A DNA stretch of 64,000 bases, from NCBI GenBank assembly GCA_035998495.1, contig DASYHP010000087.1, positions 1 through 64,000 of the forward strand. The letters are read 5' to 3'. The translations under genes and the position numbers were made by a program. The notes under the pieces are model-generated. The model ran no database searches. It was not told where the DNA came from and was given only the letters and a program-made list of their open reading frames with translations. Below are positions 52,001-59,475 of the stretch, in pieces. This stretch comes from Mesorhizobium_B sp035998495 (GTDB lineage Bacteria > Pseudomonadota > Alphaproteobacteria > Rhizobiales > Rhizobiaceae). How positions within the stretch are numbered: position 1 is the first letter of the stretch; each line of letters begins with the position of its first letter.

Positions 52001-52520
52001 CCGCACGGTGCTGCTCGAAATCGAGGAGCGCGCGCTGCACCACCTGCGCCTGCGCATCGGCATCGTTGCCGCGGAACGCGCGCTGCGCGCCTACCGCGAA
52101 AGACACCGCTCCTCCATGATGGAGCGCGCGTCCGAAGCGTTTCGCACCATCAGCCGCGGCGCGTATCAGCGCCTCGGCACCCAGCCCGAGCGCGACGCCG
52201 AGGTGCTTGTCGGCATCGCCGCCGATGGCGGATCGAAGCTCGCCCCCGACATGTCCAAGGGCACCCGCTTCCAGCTCTACCTCGCTTTGCGCGTGGCCGG
52301 CTATTTCGAGTTCGCGAAGATGCGCCCGCCCGTACCCTTCGTTTCCGACGACATCATGGAGACCTTCGACGACTTTCGCGCGGAGGAGGCGTTCCGGCTG
52401 TTCGCGCAGATGGCGGAGGTCGGGCAGGTCATCTACCTCACCCACCACCGGCACCTGTGCGACATCGCGCGCTCCGTGGCGCCAGGCGTGGCGGTGCATG
52501 AGTTGCCGGGGCCGGGGTAG
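49083..52520 (+). CDS. SMC-like AAA ATPase (YhaN/SbcC type)
   Basis: The 1145-residue protein has Walker A GPNEAGKTT (36-44), long heptad-rich coiled coils (about 200-450 and 480-1000), and a C-terminal head with FRTISRGAYQRL, MSKGTRFQLYLALRVAGYFE, the Walker B-like PFVSDDIMETFDDF and a HHRHLCDIA end. It should form the DNA-gating partner of the nuclease encoded just upstream. Confidence 0.9.
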   Translation: MRLRRLDLTRYGRFTDFSLDFGEREAGRPDLHVVYGPNEAGKTTAFSAFLDLLFGIEARSRYNFLHPYDAMRIGAALEWDGDTRELVRVKRNKNSLLGAGGQAIGEALIGAALGGLGRDAYRTMFSLDDDTLEKGGDSILQSQGDLGEILFSASSGLADLSRTLDALQSEADNFYRFRARSGELIEFKQRLAELKAERDSIDTLAGAYAQLVAERDAARARYDELAAERADARSRAEGLRALLKAHPLWLRLQNLRRELTSGEDIPAAPAHWPDELAMLSREEVELQTRREALTAAIDRLDAEIGALTPDRAALDLGERFKRLGELAHRFITAADDLPRRRSLLKEVDAAIERILADLARPTADDPRELLLPVALSVRLRELGERRALVAQKRESLEREAQTAAEELAAAREKLAGLGGAEAEPTALKAALDAWRQGGFYAARRLAERALDSARATLDERLAQLAPWSGAAEALQAMALPSPARMESWRAALKAAEGGLSRRLEAVERLESEEIRRERELLRERLAVDEGAADAARADRERLWQEHRQKLDATSAERFAAALAEHDRQNALLLAHAAELAQSRELRRALVEAREDLSRAHAKAEAAREALQALHAEIDAGFAQALGVSAPGWHLADWEAWANRRQAALDVWRTMRDAEREAREAVATEEQAKARLAETLAAAGRPAEGPAEALAAAAEELLAREAEIRAARSEVERRDREAAARAAQLAAAVREEEEWRAEWEAAGRESWIGAEATPAQARAVLDALARLAPEIEKRASLADRIGKMEADQTAFRREVEIVSLALGIGGEGDAMARFEAIGARVRAAENAEEARRRKEKERRSAADDLVTLEERIALHTRRAAEMTRFFGVGSLGEVAEKLRQAEARERLKTEASTLARDITAALGKADLCECEALLNDADAEALGRELGELEARAESEEARARELWTQYSKASDRVEAVGGDDAVARIEEKRRTVLLEIEERALHHLRLRIGIVAAERALRAYRERHRSSMMERASEAFRTISRGAYQRLGTQPERDAEVLVGIAADGGSKLAPDMSKGTRFQLYLALRVAGYFEFAKMRPPVPFVSDDIMETFDDFRAEEAFRLFAQMAEVGQVIYLTHHRHLCDIARSVAPGVAVHELPGPG

Positions 52521-52529
52521 CGGGCACAC

Positions 52530-52692
52530 ACCCTCACCGTCTCGCCCCTCCGCTTTTGCTTCGGGGCGATCCACCTCTCCCCCACTTGCGTGGGAGAGAG
52601 GAAAAGCCCCAAGCTCGCGGCCGTGGTTCCTCGCCCTCGCTCCGCGGGGGAGAGGTGGATCGGCGCGGCACGCGCCGAGACGGTGAGGGGGC
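52530..52692. repeat. composite inverted-repeat element
   Basis: The element opens with a CCTCACCGTCTCG end and closes with CGAGACGGTGAGGGG, its reverse complement. Internal arms CGATCCACCTCTCCCCC and GGGGGAGAGGTGGATCGG also pair. Total length is about 160 bp, with no coding content. It fits the dispersed MITE/REP-like palindromes of Rhizobiales and fills the gap after the SMC-like gene. Confidence 0.75.
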
Positions 52693-52816
52693 ACCGCCGC
52701 CTCGTGGTCGGAGCCCCCGCCCCTCGCATGTCTCCCAGCCCTTCCGGGCGCTCACCCTTTCGTCGCGCCAAGAGCCGTCCCTATGGCTCTTGGCCGGCTC
52801 TGCGGGCCGTCGCTCC

Positions 52817-54838
52817 TCAAACCCCAAACGGGAACGTGTCCGGCACTCCGCCCTTCTCCGCGCCGGGCAGCGGCGTCACGGCGCTCGTCTGGTCGAACCA
52901 CGCGAAAGCGTCGAATTGGCGCGGCAGCGAGGCCTCGGCATAATGCGAGCGCATCTCCGTTTCGGGACGGTAGATCACGCCGATGAAGCGCTCGATGCGG
53001 CGCTCGAGCAGCTTCTCCCGCACCGCCCGGCTGCCGTCCATCTCGAAATCGAGCACGCAGGAGGCGACGCCCGAATCGTGGAACAGCCGCTCATAGGATT
53101 GCCCGTGCGAGGGCTTGACCTGCTTCACCTTCATGGGCTCGTCCCAATCGTCGGCGGCCGCCACCGTGCCGGAATGCGTGCCGAAGCCGATCAGCGCGGC
53201 GTCATTGCCCCAGCGCTCGCGGCAGAGCTGGCCGAGGTTCAGCTCGCCCTGGCGGAACCCCATTTCGGTGAAGCGCGCGTCGCCGATATGGCTGTTGTGC
53301 GCCCACACGACCGCGCGCGCGTTCTCGCCCTTGGCGTCGATCAGGTGGCCCAGCGTCTCGAACATGTGCGTGTCGCGCAGGTTCCAGCTCTCCGCCCCGC
53401 CGCGATACATAGTGCGGTAATAGCGCTCGGCCGAGGCCACCAGCCGCGCGTTCTGCGCGGCGTCCAGAAAACTCTCCCCACCCGTCTCTCGCGCGTAGTC
53501 GAAGGCCTTCTCCAGCAGCTCGCGGCACTGCTCCACTGCCTTGTCCTCGCAGGTCTCGTAGCCGAAGGAGAGCACGGCGCGGCCGTAATGCGCGGGATCC
53601 TTCCGCCAGGGCGTCAGGCAGCCATAGCGCTCATGCGCGTGTTTCGCCGCCTCGGGATCGACGCCCTGCAGATAGGTGAGCACGGCCGAGATCGAGGCGC
53701 TCATATTGTAGATGTCGAGCCCGTAGAAGCCGACCTGGTCGCCCTCGGGCCGGCCGTCGTTGAACTCGCGCAGGGCGGAAAACAGCGCGGCCGCCTCCCT
53801 GTTGCGCCACATCCAGAGCGGGAAGCGCTGGAACGGCGGGGGCGCGCCGGCCGGGTCGGGGCGGCGACGGATGCGGCGGTTCACGGCGGCCGCGTCCGGC
53901 CAGTCGGCCTCGGCCGCCACGATGCGGAACCCGTGACGCTCCACCAGCCGTCGCGTGATCGCCGCCCGCGCCCGGTAGAACTCCGACGTGCCATGCGTCG
54001 CTTCGCCCAAGAGCACCACGCGGCGGCTGGCGAAGCGATCGATGAAGCGGGCGAAACCGGGATCGTCGATGGGCGGCAGGGGTTCCGCCGCCTGCGCGAT
54101 CATCTCGGGCAGGGATTGCGGGCGGCGCAGCGGCACGGCGGCCGCGCCTGAGGCTTGCGCCCAAATGTCCTCCGGCCAACCGTGACGGCCAACCAGGGGC
54201 ACGAAGGCGACTCGGCCCAAGTCCTCTTGCGCGAACTCCTCCTCGCCGATGCGCGTGACGCGCAACAACGTCTGGCGGTTCTGCTCGGGGCCGACGGGGA
54301 TGACGAGCCTTCCGCCGACCGCGAGTTGCCGCTTGAGCGCGTCGGGAACTTCCGGGCCGCCGGCGGACACGATGATGGCGTCAAAGGGCGCTTGCTCCGG
54401 CCACCCCTCCGTCCCGTCGCCCGTGTGCAGCGTGACATTGTCGAAGCCCAGCGCTTCCAGCCGCCTGCGCGCCTGTTCGGTCAGCGCGGCATGGCGTTCG
54501 ATCGCAAACACTTCGGCCGCGATGCGGCTCAGCACGGCGGCCGCGAAGCCCGAGCCCGCGCCGACTTCGAGGACGCGCGAACGCCTGCTGAGCTTGGCCG
54601 CCTCAGCCATCAGCGCCACCACGAAGGGTTGGGAGATGGTCTGCCCCTCCGAGATGGGGAGCGGCCCGTCCCGATAGGCGAGCGCCGCGTTTTCGTCCGG
54701 CACGAAGAACTCCCGGGGGACCGTGCCCATCGCCTTCAGCACCGCCGGGTCGCGGATGCCGCGGCAGAAGATCTGGCGCTCCACCATGTCGGCGCGGGCC
54801 CTCGCCTGGGCCTGGGCGTCTACCGTGTCGTGTCGCAT
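52817..54838 (-). CDS. protein-L-isoaspartate methyltransferase / erythromycin esterase fusion
   Basis: The 673-residue protein has a full PCMT domain (about 1-215; SAM motif EVGAGSGF at 91-98, RQIFCRGIRDPAVLKAM at the start) joined to an erythromycin-esterase-like domain (about 240-655; GEATHGT at 278-284, AEADWPDAAAVN, WAHNSHIGDAR). PCMT repairs damaged Asp residues; the esterase-like family hydrolyses macrolide lactones or unknown esters. GGGAGGACAGAGCC precedes the ATG. One reading frame, so this is a true fusion. Confidence 0.9.
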   Translation of the reverse strand: MRHDTVDAQAQARARADMVERQIFCRGIRDPAVLKAMGTVPREFFVPDENAALAYRDGPLPISEGQTISQPFVVALMAEAAKLSRRSRVLEVGAGSGFAAAVLSRIAAEVFAIERHAALTEQARRRLEALGFDNVTLHTGDGTEGWPEQAPFDAIIVSAGGPEVPDALKRQLAVGGRLVIPVGPEQNRQTLLRVTRIGEEEFAQEDLGRVAFVPLVGRHGWPEDIWAQASGAAAVPLRRPQSLPEMIAQAAEPLPPIDDPGFARFIDRFASRRVVLLGEATHGTSEFYRARAAITRRLVERHGFRIVAAEADWPDAAAVNRRIRRRPDPAGAPPPFQRFPLWMWRNREAAALFSALREFNDGRPEGDQVGFYGLDIYNMSASISAVLTYLQGVDPEAAKHAHERYGCLTPWRKDPAHYGRAVLSFGYETCEDKAVEQCRELLEKAFDYARETGGESFLDAAQNARLVASAERYYRTMYRGGAESWNLRDTHMFETLGHLIDAKGENARAVVWAHNSHIGDARFTEMGFRQGELNLGQLCRERWGNDAALIGFGTHSGTVAAADDWDEPMKVKQVKPSHGQSYERLFHDSGVASCVLDFEMDGSRAVREKLLERRIERFIGVIYRPETEMRSHYAEASLPRQFDAFAWFDQTSAVTPLPGAEKGGVPDTFPFGV

Positions 54839-54898
54839 GGCTCTGTCCTCCCGGCTTGTAAACGCCTGGAAGCCGCCCGCGGTTCAGCTTGATCTATG

Positions 54899-55564
54899 TT
54901 AACGCGCTGAAAAGACTGCCAGTAATTCGTCAAGCGAATTGATGAATCGGTCGGGCTCCGCCTCGACCGGCTGCCCGTAGCCGCCATGCAGCAGGACCGA
55001 GAACACGTCGGCCCGGCGCGCGGCTTCGATGTCGGCCGGCCCATCGCCCACCATGACGGCGTCTTCCGGCGCGACGCCCAGGCGCTTCAGGGCCGCGAGC
55101 AGCATGTCGGGCGCGGGCTTCTTCTCCACCCCCGCATTGCCGCCGATGAAGGTGTCGATGAAGGGCGAGAAGCCGTAATGGTCGAGCACCTCGGCGGTGA
55201 ACCGCTCCGGCTTGTTGGTGACGACCGCGAGCTTGCAGCCTTCGCCCTTGAGCCGACTTACCACCTCCAGCGCGCCTGGGATCGGCACGGTCTCGCCGGT
55301 CAGATGCTTGCCGTAGATGTCGGAGAGCATCACGTCGAACTGCCGGTCGAGCTCGGCCGGCGACAGCCTCCGGCCGGCGGCCTCGAAGGCGCGCTCGACG
55401 AGCAGCTTCGCGCCGTCGCCGATCATGAGCCGCACCTGGTCGAGCGAAAGCGGCCCGAGCCCGTTCAGGCCCAAAAGCTCGTTCACGGCGTTGCGCAGGT
55501 CGGGCGCCGAGTCGATCAGCGTGCCGTCCAAGTCGAACAGCACCGCGCGCGGCCAGGGGCTCAC
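54899..55564 (-). CDS. gph: phosphoglycolate phosphatase (HAD family)
   Basis: The 221-residue protein has HAD motifs: DLDGTLIDSAPDL (nucleophile Asp), VVTNKPERF, KKPAPDML, and MVGDGPADIEAARRA. The GTG start overlaps the rpe stop. The gene order fba, rpe, gph recalls Calvin-cycle type clusters, but no RuBisCO is seen. Confidence 0.85.
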   Translation of the reverse strand: MSPWPRAVLFDLDGTLIDSAPDLRNAVNELLGLNGLGPLSLDQVRLMIGDGAKLLVERAFEAAGRRLSPAELDRQFDVMLSDIYGKHLTGETVPIPGALEVVSRLKGEGCKLAVVTNKPERFTAEVLDHYGFSPFIDTFIGGNAGVEKKPAPDMLLAALKRLGVAPEDAVMVGDGPADIEAARRADVFSVLLHGGYGQPVEAEPDRFINSLDELLAVFSAR

Positions 55565-56241
55565 GCCAGGAAACCCGCCGCGCGGTCGGCCGCAAAACGC
55601 ATGGCTTCGATCGGCCCGGCATAATCCGGCGCCTTGCCGAAGATCGCGGAGCCCGCGACCAACACGTTCGCGCCCGCCGCCGCGACGGCTTCGGCAGTGT
55701 CGGGCGCGATGCCGCCATCCACCTGGACGTCTACCGGACGGTCGTCCAGAAGCGCGCGGGCGGCCCTGATCTTGGGCAGCATGGCCGGGATGAAGGCCTG
55801 CCCGCCGAAGCCCGGATTGACCGTCATGATGAGGAGAAGGTCGATGCGGTCGAGCACATGCTCGATCGCCGAGAGCGGCGTGGCGGGATTGAGCGCCACG
55901 CCGGCGCGGCAGCCCAAGTCCCGGATCGCCTGCAGCGAGCGGTCGAGATGCGGGCTGGCCTCAGCATGCACGGTGATCGCGTCCGCGCCAGCCTCCCTGA
56001 AGGCCGCGAGGAACGGGTCGGCCGGCGCGATCATCAGGTGGCAGTCGAAGGGAAGCTTCGTGCGCGCCCTCAGCGCCTTCACCACAGGCGGGCCGAAGGT
56101 GATGTTGGGCACGAAATGCCCGTCCATCACGTCGAGATGGATCCAGTCCGCGCCGGCGGCTTCCGCCGCCGCCGCCTCATCGCCCAGCCGCGAGAAATCG
56201 GCGGCCAGGACGGAGGGCGCGATCAGGTTCCGGCGGCGCAT
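55561..56241 (-). CDS. rpe: ribulose-phosphate 3-epimerase
   Basis: The 226-residue TIM barrel has IAPSVLAADFSRLG, WIHLDVMDGHFVPNITFGP, PFDCHLMI, MTVNPGFGGQ, and VQVDGGI. The metal-binding His and Asp residues are all present. It interconverts Ru5P and Xu5P in the pentose-phosphate pathway. AGGAGAG lies upstream of the ATG. Confidence 0.95.
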   Translation of the reverse strand: MRRRNLIAPSVLAADFSRLGDEAAAAEAAGADWIHLDVMDGHFVPNITFGPPVVKALRARTKLPFDCHLMIAPADPFLAAFREAGADAITVHAEASPHLDRSLQAIRDLGCRAGVALNPATPLSAIEHVLDRIDLLLIMTVNPGFGGQAFIPAMLPKIRAARALLDDRPVDVQVDGGIAPDTAEAVAAAGANVLVAGSAIFGKAPDYAGPIEAMRFAADRAAGFLA

Positions 56242-56415
56242 CAGTCGGAATCTCTCCTGACCAGGCAAGACAAAGATTGCGCGGAAAGCCGCTCCGATGA
56301 GTCAGATGGTGGTGGCGTCGAGAACCGGAGCGCAGCGGACATTGCGTCCGTGAGCACCGGAAGCGCAGACGACGCCGGCAGATGGCCGCCGGAGGGGAAT
56401 TTCCGCACGATCTTT

Positions 56416-57495
56416 TCAGGCCGCCTTCCGGGGAGCGATCTGCGGGTCGAGCTTGCCGGCCTTGTAGCGCTTGGCCATCTCGCTCATCGGGACAACCTTG
56501 ATCTTGCCCGCCTGGCCGGCCGTGCCGAACTCCTCGAAGCGTTGCCGGCAGAGCGCGCGCATCGCCTCCATTGCGGGCTTGAGGTATTTGCGCGGGTCGA
56601 ACTCCTGGCGGCTTTCCGTCAGCACCTTGCGGATCGCGCCGGTCATCGCCATGCGGTTGTCGGTGTCGATGTTGATCTTGCGCACGCCGTGCTTGATGCC
56701 GCGCTGGATCTCTTCGACAGGCACGCCCCAGGTCTGGGGCATCTCGCCGCCGAACCTGTTGATGATCTCCTGCAGCTCCTGTGGCACGGACGACGAGCCG
56801 TGCATCACGAGATGCGTGTCGGGCAGCTTCCGGTGGATCTCCTCGATCACATGCATGGCGAGGATGTCGCCCGAGGGCTGGCGGCTGAACTTGTAGGCGC
56901 CATGGCTCGTGCCCATGGCGATCGCCAGCGCGTCCACCTTGGTGAGGCGCACGAACTCCACGGCCTCGTCGGGGTTGGTCAGAAGCTGGTCGTGGGACAG
57001 CGCGCCTTCCGCGCCATGGCCGTCCTCGGCCTCGCCCTTGCCCGATTCCAGCGAGCCGAGCACGCCGAGCTCGCCCTCGACGGACGCGCCCACCCAATGC
57101 GCCATCTCGGCCACCCGGGCGGTCACGCCCACATTGTAGTCCCAGTCGGCCGGCGTCTTGCCGTCTTCCTTGAGCGAGCCGTCCATCATCACGGAGGTGA
57201 AGCCGTATTTGATCGCGGTCAGGCAGGTCTCCTCGTTGTTGCCGTGGTCCTGATGCACGCAGAAGGGAATCTGCGGGTAGATCTCGGCCAGCGCCTCCAT
57301 CATCTTCTTCAGCATGATGTCGTTGGCGTATTGGCGCGCGCCGCGGGAGGCCTGCATGATCACGGGCGAGTCTGTGGCCGCCGCCGCCTCCATGATCGCC
57401 AGCCCTTGCTCCATGTTGTTGATGTTGAAGGCGGGCACGCCGTAGCCGTTCTCGGCCGCGTGGTCGAGAAGCTGGCGCATGGTGATCAGGGCCAT
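56416..57495 (-). CDS. fba: class II fructose-bisphosphate aldolase
   Basis: The 359-residue protein has the class II zinc residues (CVHQDHGNN, GTSHGAYK, LVMHGSSSVP) and the end motif KINIDTDNRMAMTGAIR. The Calvin-type subclass is suggested by EGALSHDQLLTNPDEAVEFV. It leads the fba, rpe, gph set, with 174 bp between fba and rpe. Confidence 0.95.
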   Translation of the reverse strand: MALITMRQLLDHAAENGYGVPAFNINNMEQGLAIMEAAAATDSPVIMQASRGARQYANDIMLKKMMEALAEIYPQIPFCVHQDHGNNEETCLTAIKYGFTSVMMDGSLKEDGKTPADWDYNVGVTARVAEMAHWVGASVEGELGVLGSLESGKGEAEDGHGAEGALSHDQLLTNPDEAVEFVRLTKVDALAIAMGTSHGAYKFSRQPSGDILAMHVIEEIHRKLPDTHLVMHGSSSVPQELQEIINRFGGEMPQTWGVPVEEIQRGIKHGVRKINIDTDNRMAMTGAIRKVLTESRQEFDPRKYLKPAMEAMRALCRQRFEEFGTAGQAGKIKVVPMSEMAKRYKAGKLDPQIAPRKAA

Positions 57496-57665
57496 CGAAC
57501 GTCTCCCAAGGCTGATGTCGCGGCCCGGCGCTCCGGGCCTTGTCCATATGCTCCCACATGCCGGATCGGACGCGCGGCGACAAGCCCCGACCGGCCGGAA
57601 CGGAACCAAGGGGGTTCGCGACGGATTGAGAGCCGCAGCCTCACTTGTGCCGGTTCCGTTCGCGT

Positions 57666-58724
57666 ATGCTCCAGAAGAACAACGACCCCCGCGTGCCGGA
57701 AATCGCGGCCGCGCTCGCCTCGCTCTCCTATGCCAACGACTCCGAGCCCGGCATCCGCCGCCGGCGCGTCGGCAAGGGTTTTTGCTACTATCTCCCCGAC
57801 GGCTCCCGGCTCTGCGACAGGCAAGCGATCAAGCGCATCGCGAGCCTCGCCATCCCGCCCGCCTACAAGGATGTCTGGATCTCGCCGGACCCCGACAGCC
57901 ACATCCAGGCCACGGGCCGCGACGAGAAGGGCCGCAAGCAATACCGCTACCACCCGCGCTGGGCCGAGGTGCGCGACGAGGCGAAGTACGGCAACCTCGT
58001 CGCCTTCGGCCACGCGCTGCCCGCCATCCGCACGCGCATCGACGCCGACCTGCGCAAGCGCGGCCTTTCCAAGGAGCGCGTGCTCGCCTCCATCGTGTGG
58101 CTGCTCGAGCACACCATGATCCGCGTGGGCAACCACGAATACGCCAAGCAGAACAAGAGCTTCGGCCTCACCACGTTGCGCGACCGGCACGTCCAGGCAA
58201 ACGGCGACACGTTGCGCTTCAAGTTCAAGGGCAAGTCCGGCAAGGAGTGGGATCTGGACCTGACCGACCGGCGCATCGTCAAGGTCGTGCGCGGCGCGCA
58301 GGACCTGCCGGGCCAGCACCTGTTCCAGTATCTCGGCGAGGACGGCGAGCGGCACGCCATCCGCTCCAACGACGTGAACGCCTACATCAAGGAGATCAGC
58401 GAGTGCGACTTCACGGCCAAGACGTTCCGCACCTGGGACGCGACGCAGATGGCCGCGAAGCTCCTGCGCGAAACGCCTTTGCCCGAAACCAAGAAGACGC
58501 AGGCGCAAGCGCTTAACGCGGTGATCGACGCCATCGCCAACCGTCTCGGCAACACGCGCGCTGTGTGCCGAAAATCCTACATCCACCCCCGCGTGATCGA
58601 GCATTGGGGCGAGGACAAGCTCGGCGAGGAGATGTGGCGCGTCCGACAGAGCTTCGAGGAGCCGATCGGAGGCCTCGACGAGGACGAGACGCTGCTCTTG
58701 AAGTGGCTGGAGGCGACGGGCTGA
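57666..58724 (+). CDS. type IB DNA topoisomerase
   Basis: The 352-residue protein is a poxvirus-like topoisomerase IB: GFCYYLPDGSRL, LAIPPAYKDVWISPD, YRYHPRWAEVRD, HTMIRVGNHEYA (catalytic Arg), and the nucleophile Tyr305 in RKSYIHPRVIE. It nicks and religates DNA to relax supercoils. The ATG at 57666 fits the family start. Confidence 0.92.
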   Translation: MLQKNNDPRVPEIAAALASLSYANDSEPGIRRRRVGKGFCYYLPDGSRLCDRQAIKRIASLAIPPAYKDVWISPDPDSHIQATGRDEKGRKQYRYHPRWAEVRDEAKYGNLVAFGHALPAIRTRIDADLRKRGLSKERVLASIVWLLEHTMIRVGNHEYAKQNKSFGLTTLRDRHVQANGDTLRFKFKGKSGKEWDLDLTDRRIVKVVRGAQDLPGQHLFQYLGEDGERHAIRSNDVNAYIKEISECDFTAKTFRTWDATQMAAKLLRETPLPETKKTQAQALNAVIDAIANRLGNTRAVCRKSYIHPRVIEHWGEDKLGEEMWRVRQSFEEPIGGLDEDETLLLKWLEATG

Positions 58725-58844
58725 AGCCTCGCGCGCCGCCGCACCGTTCCAGCATGCACTCCCGCGATCCAGGAATGGGAATGACGAAGGCGGAAAGGAC
58801 ATCGGCAATCGCCCATGCTGGTGATTGGCTCCATCATCCATCCT

Positions 58845-58890
58845 TTCGTCATTCTCGCCCTTGAGGCGAGAATCCATTCCGTGACATCTC
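58845..58890. repeat. short palindromic repeat (ATTCTCGCC...GGCGAGAAT type)
   Basis: ATTCTCGCC and GGCGAGAAT flank a CTTGA loop, with TTCGTC before and CCATTCC after. A divergent partner (AGGAATGGGAATGACGAA) lies about 75 bp to the left in inverted sense. This matches the short genome-wide hairpin repeats seen in many Rhizobiales. It sits between the topoisomerase and GNAT genes. Confidence 0.65.
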
Positions 58891-58926
58891 CATCGCCACC
58901 AGCCGACGCGATGGAGCCTCTTCGGC

Positions 58927-59469
58927 ATGCCTCTGCACCTTCCCGCTGCCACGACCATTGTCCGCCGGCTCGACACCCCCGAGGCTGCAGCGCGATTGGA
59001 TGAGCTTGCCGGCATCCTCCTCGATGCCGTCGCCCATGGCGCGTCCGTGAACTTCCTGGCGGCGTTCAGCCACGGCGAAGCGCGGGCGTTCTGGGAAGGG
59101 CAATTTCCGGGGCTCGCTAAGGGTGACCGGCAGCTTTTCGTGGCCGATGACGGCCGAAAGCTCCTCGGCACCACGCTGCTGTTCTTCGCCCATCAGCCCA
59201 ACCAGCCGCACCGCGCCGAGATCGGCAAGATGCTGGTCCATTCCTCGGCCCGCCGCCAAGGTTTGGGCCGACGCCTGCTGGAGGCCGCGGAAGCCGCGGC
59301 GCTTGCCGCCGGCCGCACGCTCGTGATGCTCGACACCGAAACCGGCAGCGCGGGCGAGCATCTCTACCGCGCCTGCGGCTGGCGGGAGTGGGGCCGCGTG
59401 CCGGGCTATGCGCTGACCACCGCCGGCGTGCCCGCCGAGGCCACCTTCTTCCTCAAGCGCCTGGGCTGA
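58927..59469 (+). CDS. GNAT family N-acetyltransferase
   Basis: The 180-residue protein has the acetyl-CoA loop HSSARRQGLGRRLLEAAEAAA, followed by LVMLDTETGSAGEHLYRACGW, the usual beta5/alpha4 region. It lies antisense-convergent to hutU with a six-base gap. The acceptor substrate is unknown. Confidence 0.85.
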   Translation: MPLHLPAATTIVRRLDTPEAAARLDELAGILLDAVAHGASVNFLAAFSHGEARAFWEGQFPGLAKGDRQLFVADDGRKLLGTTLLFFAHQPNQPHRAEIGKMLVHSSARRQGLGRRLLEAAEAAALAAGRTLVMLDTETGSAGEHLYRACGWREWGRVPGYALTTAGVPAEATFFLKRLG

Positions 59470-59475
59470 CGCCCA

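Noticed and set aside
57486..59174. 562-codon minus-strand frame opposite the topoisomerase IB gene
   Set aside because: The plus strand encodes an excellent topoisomerase IB with its active-site Tyr; the opposite frame is an open antisense frame caused by high GC.
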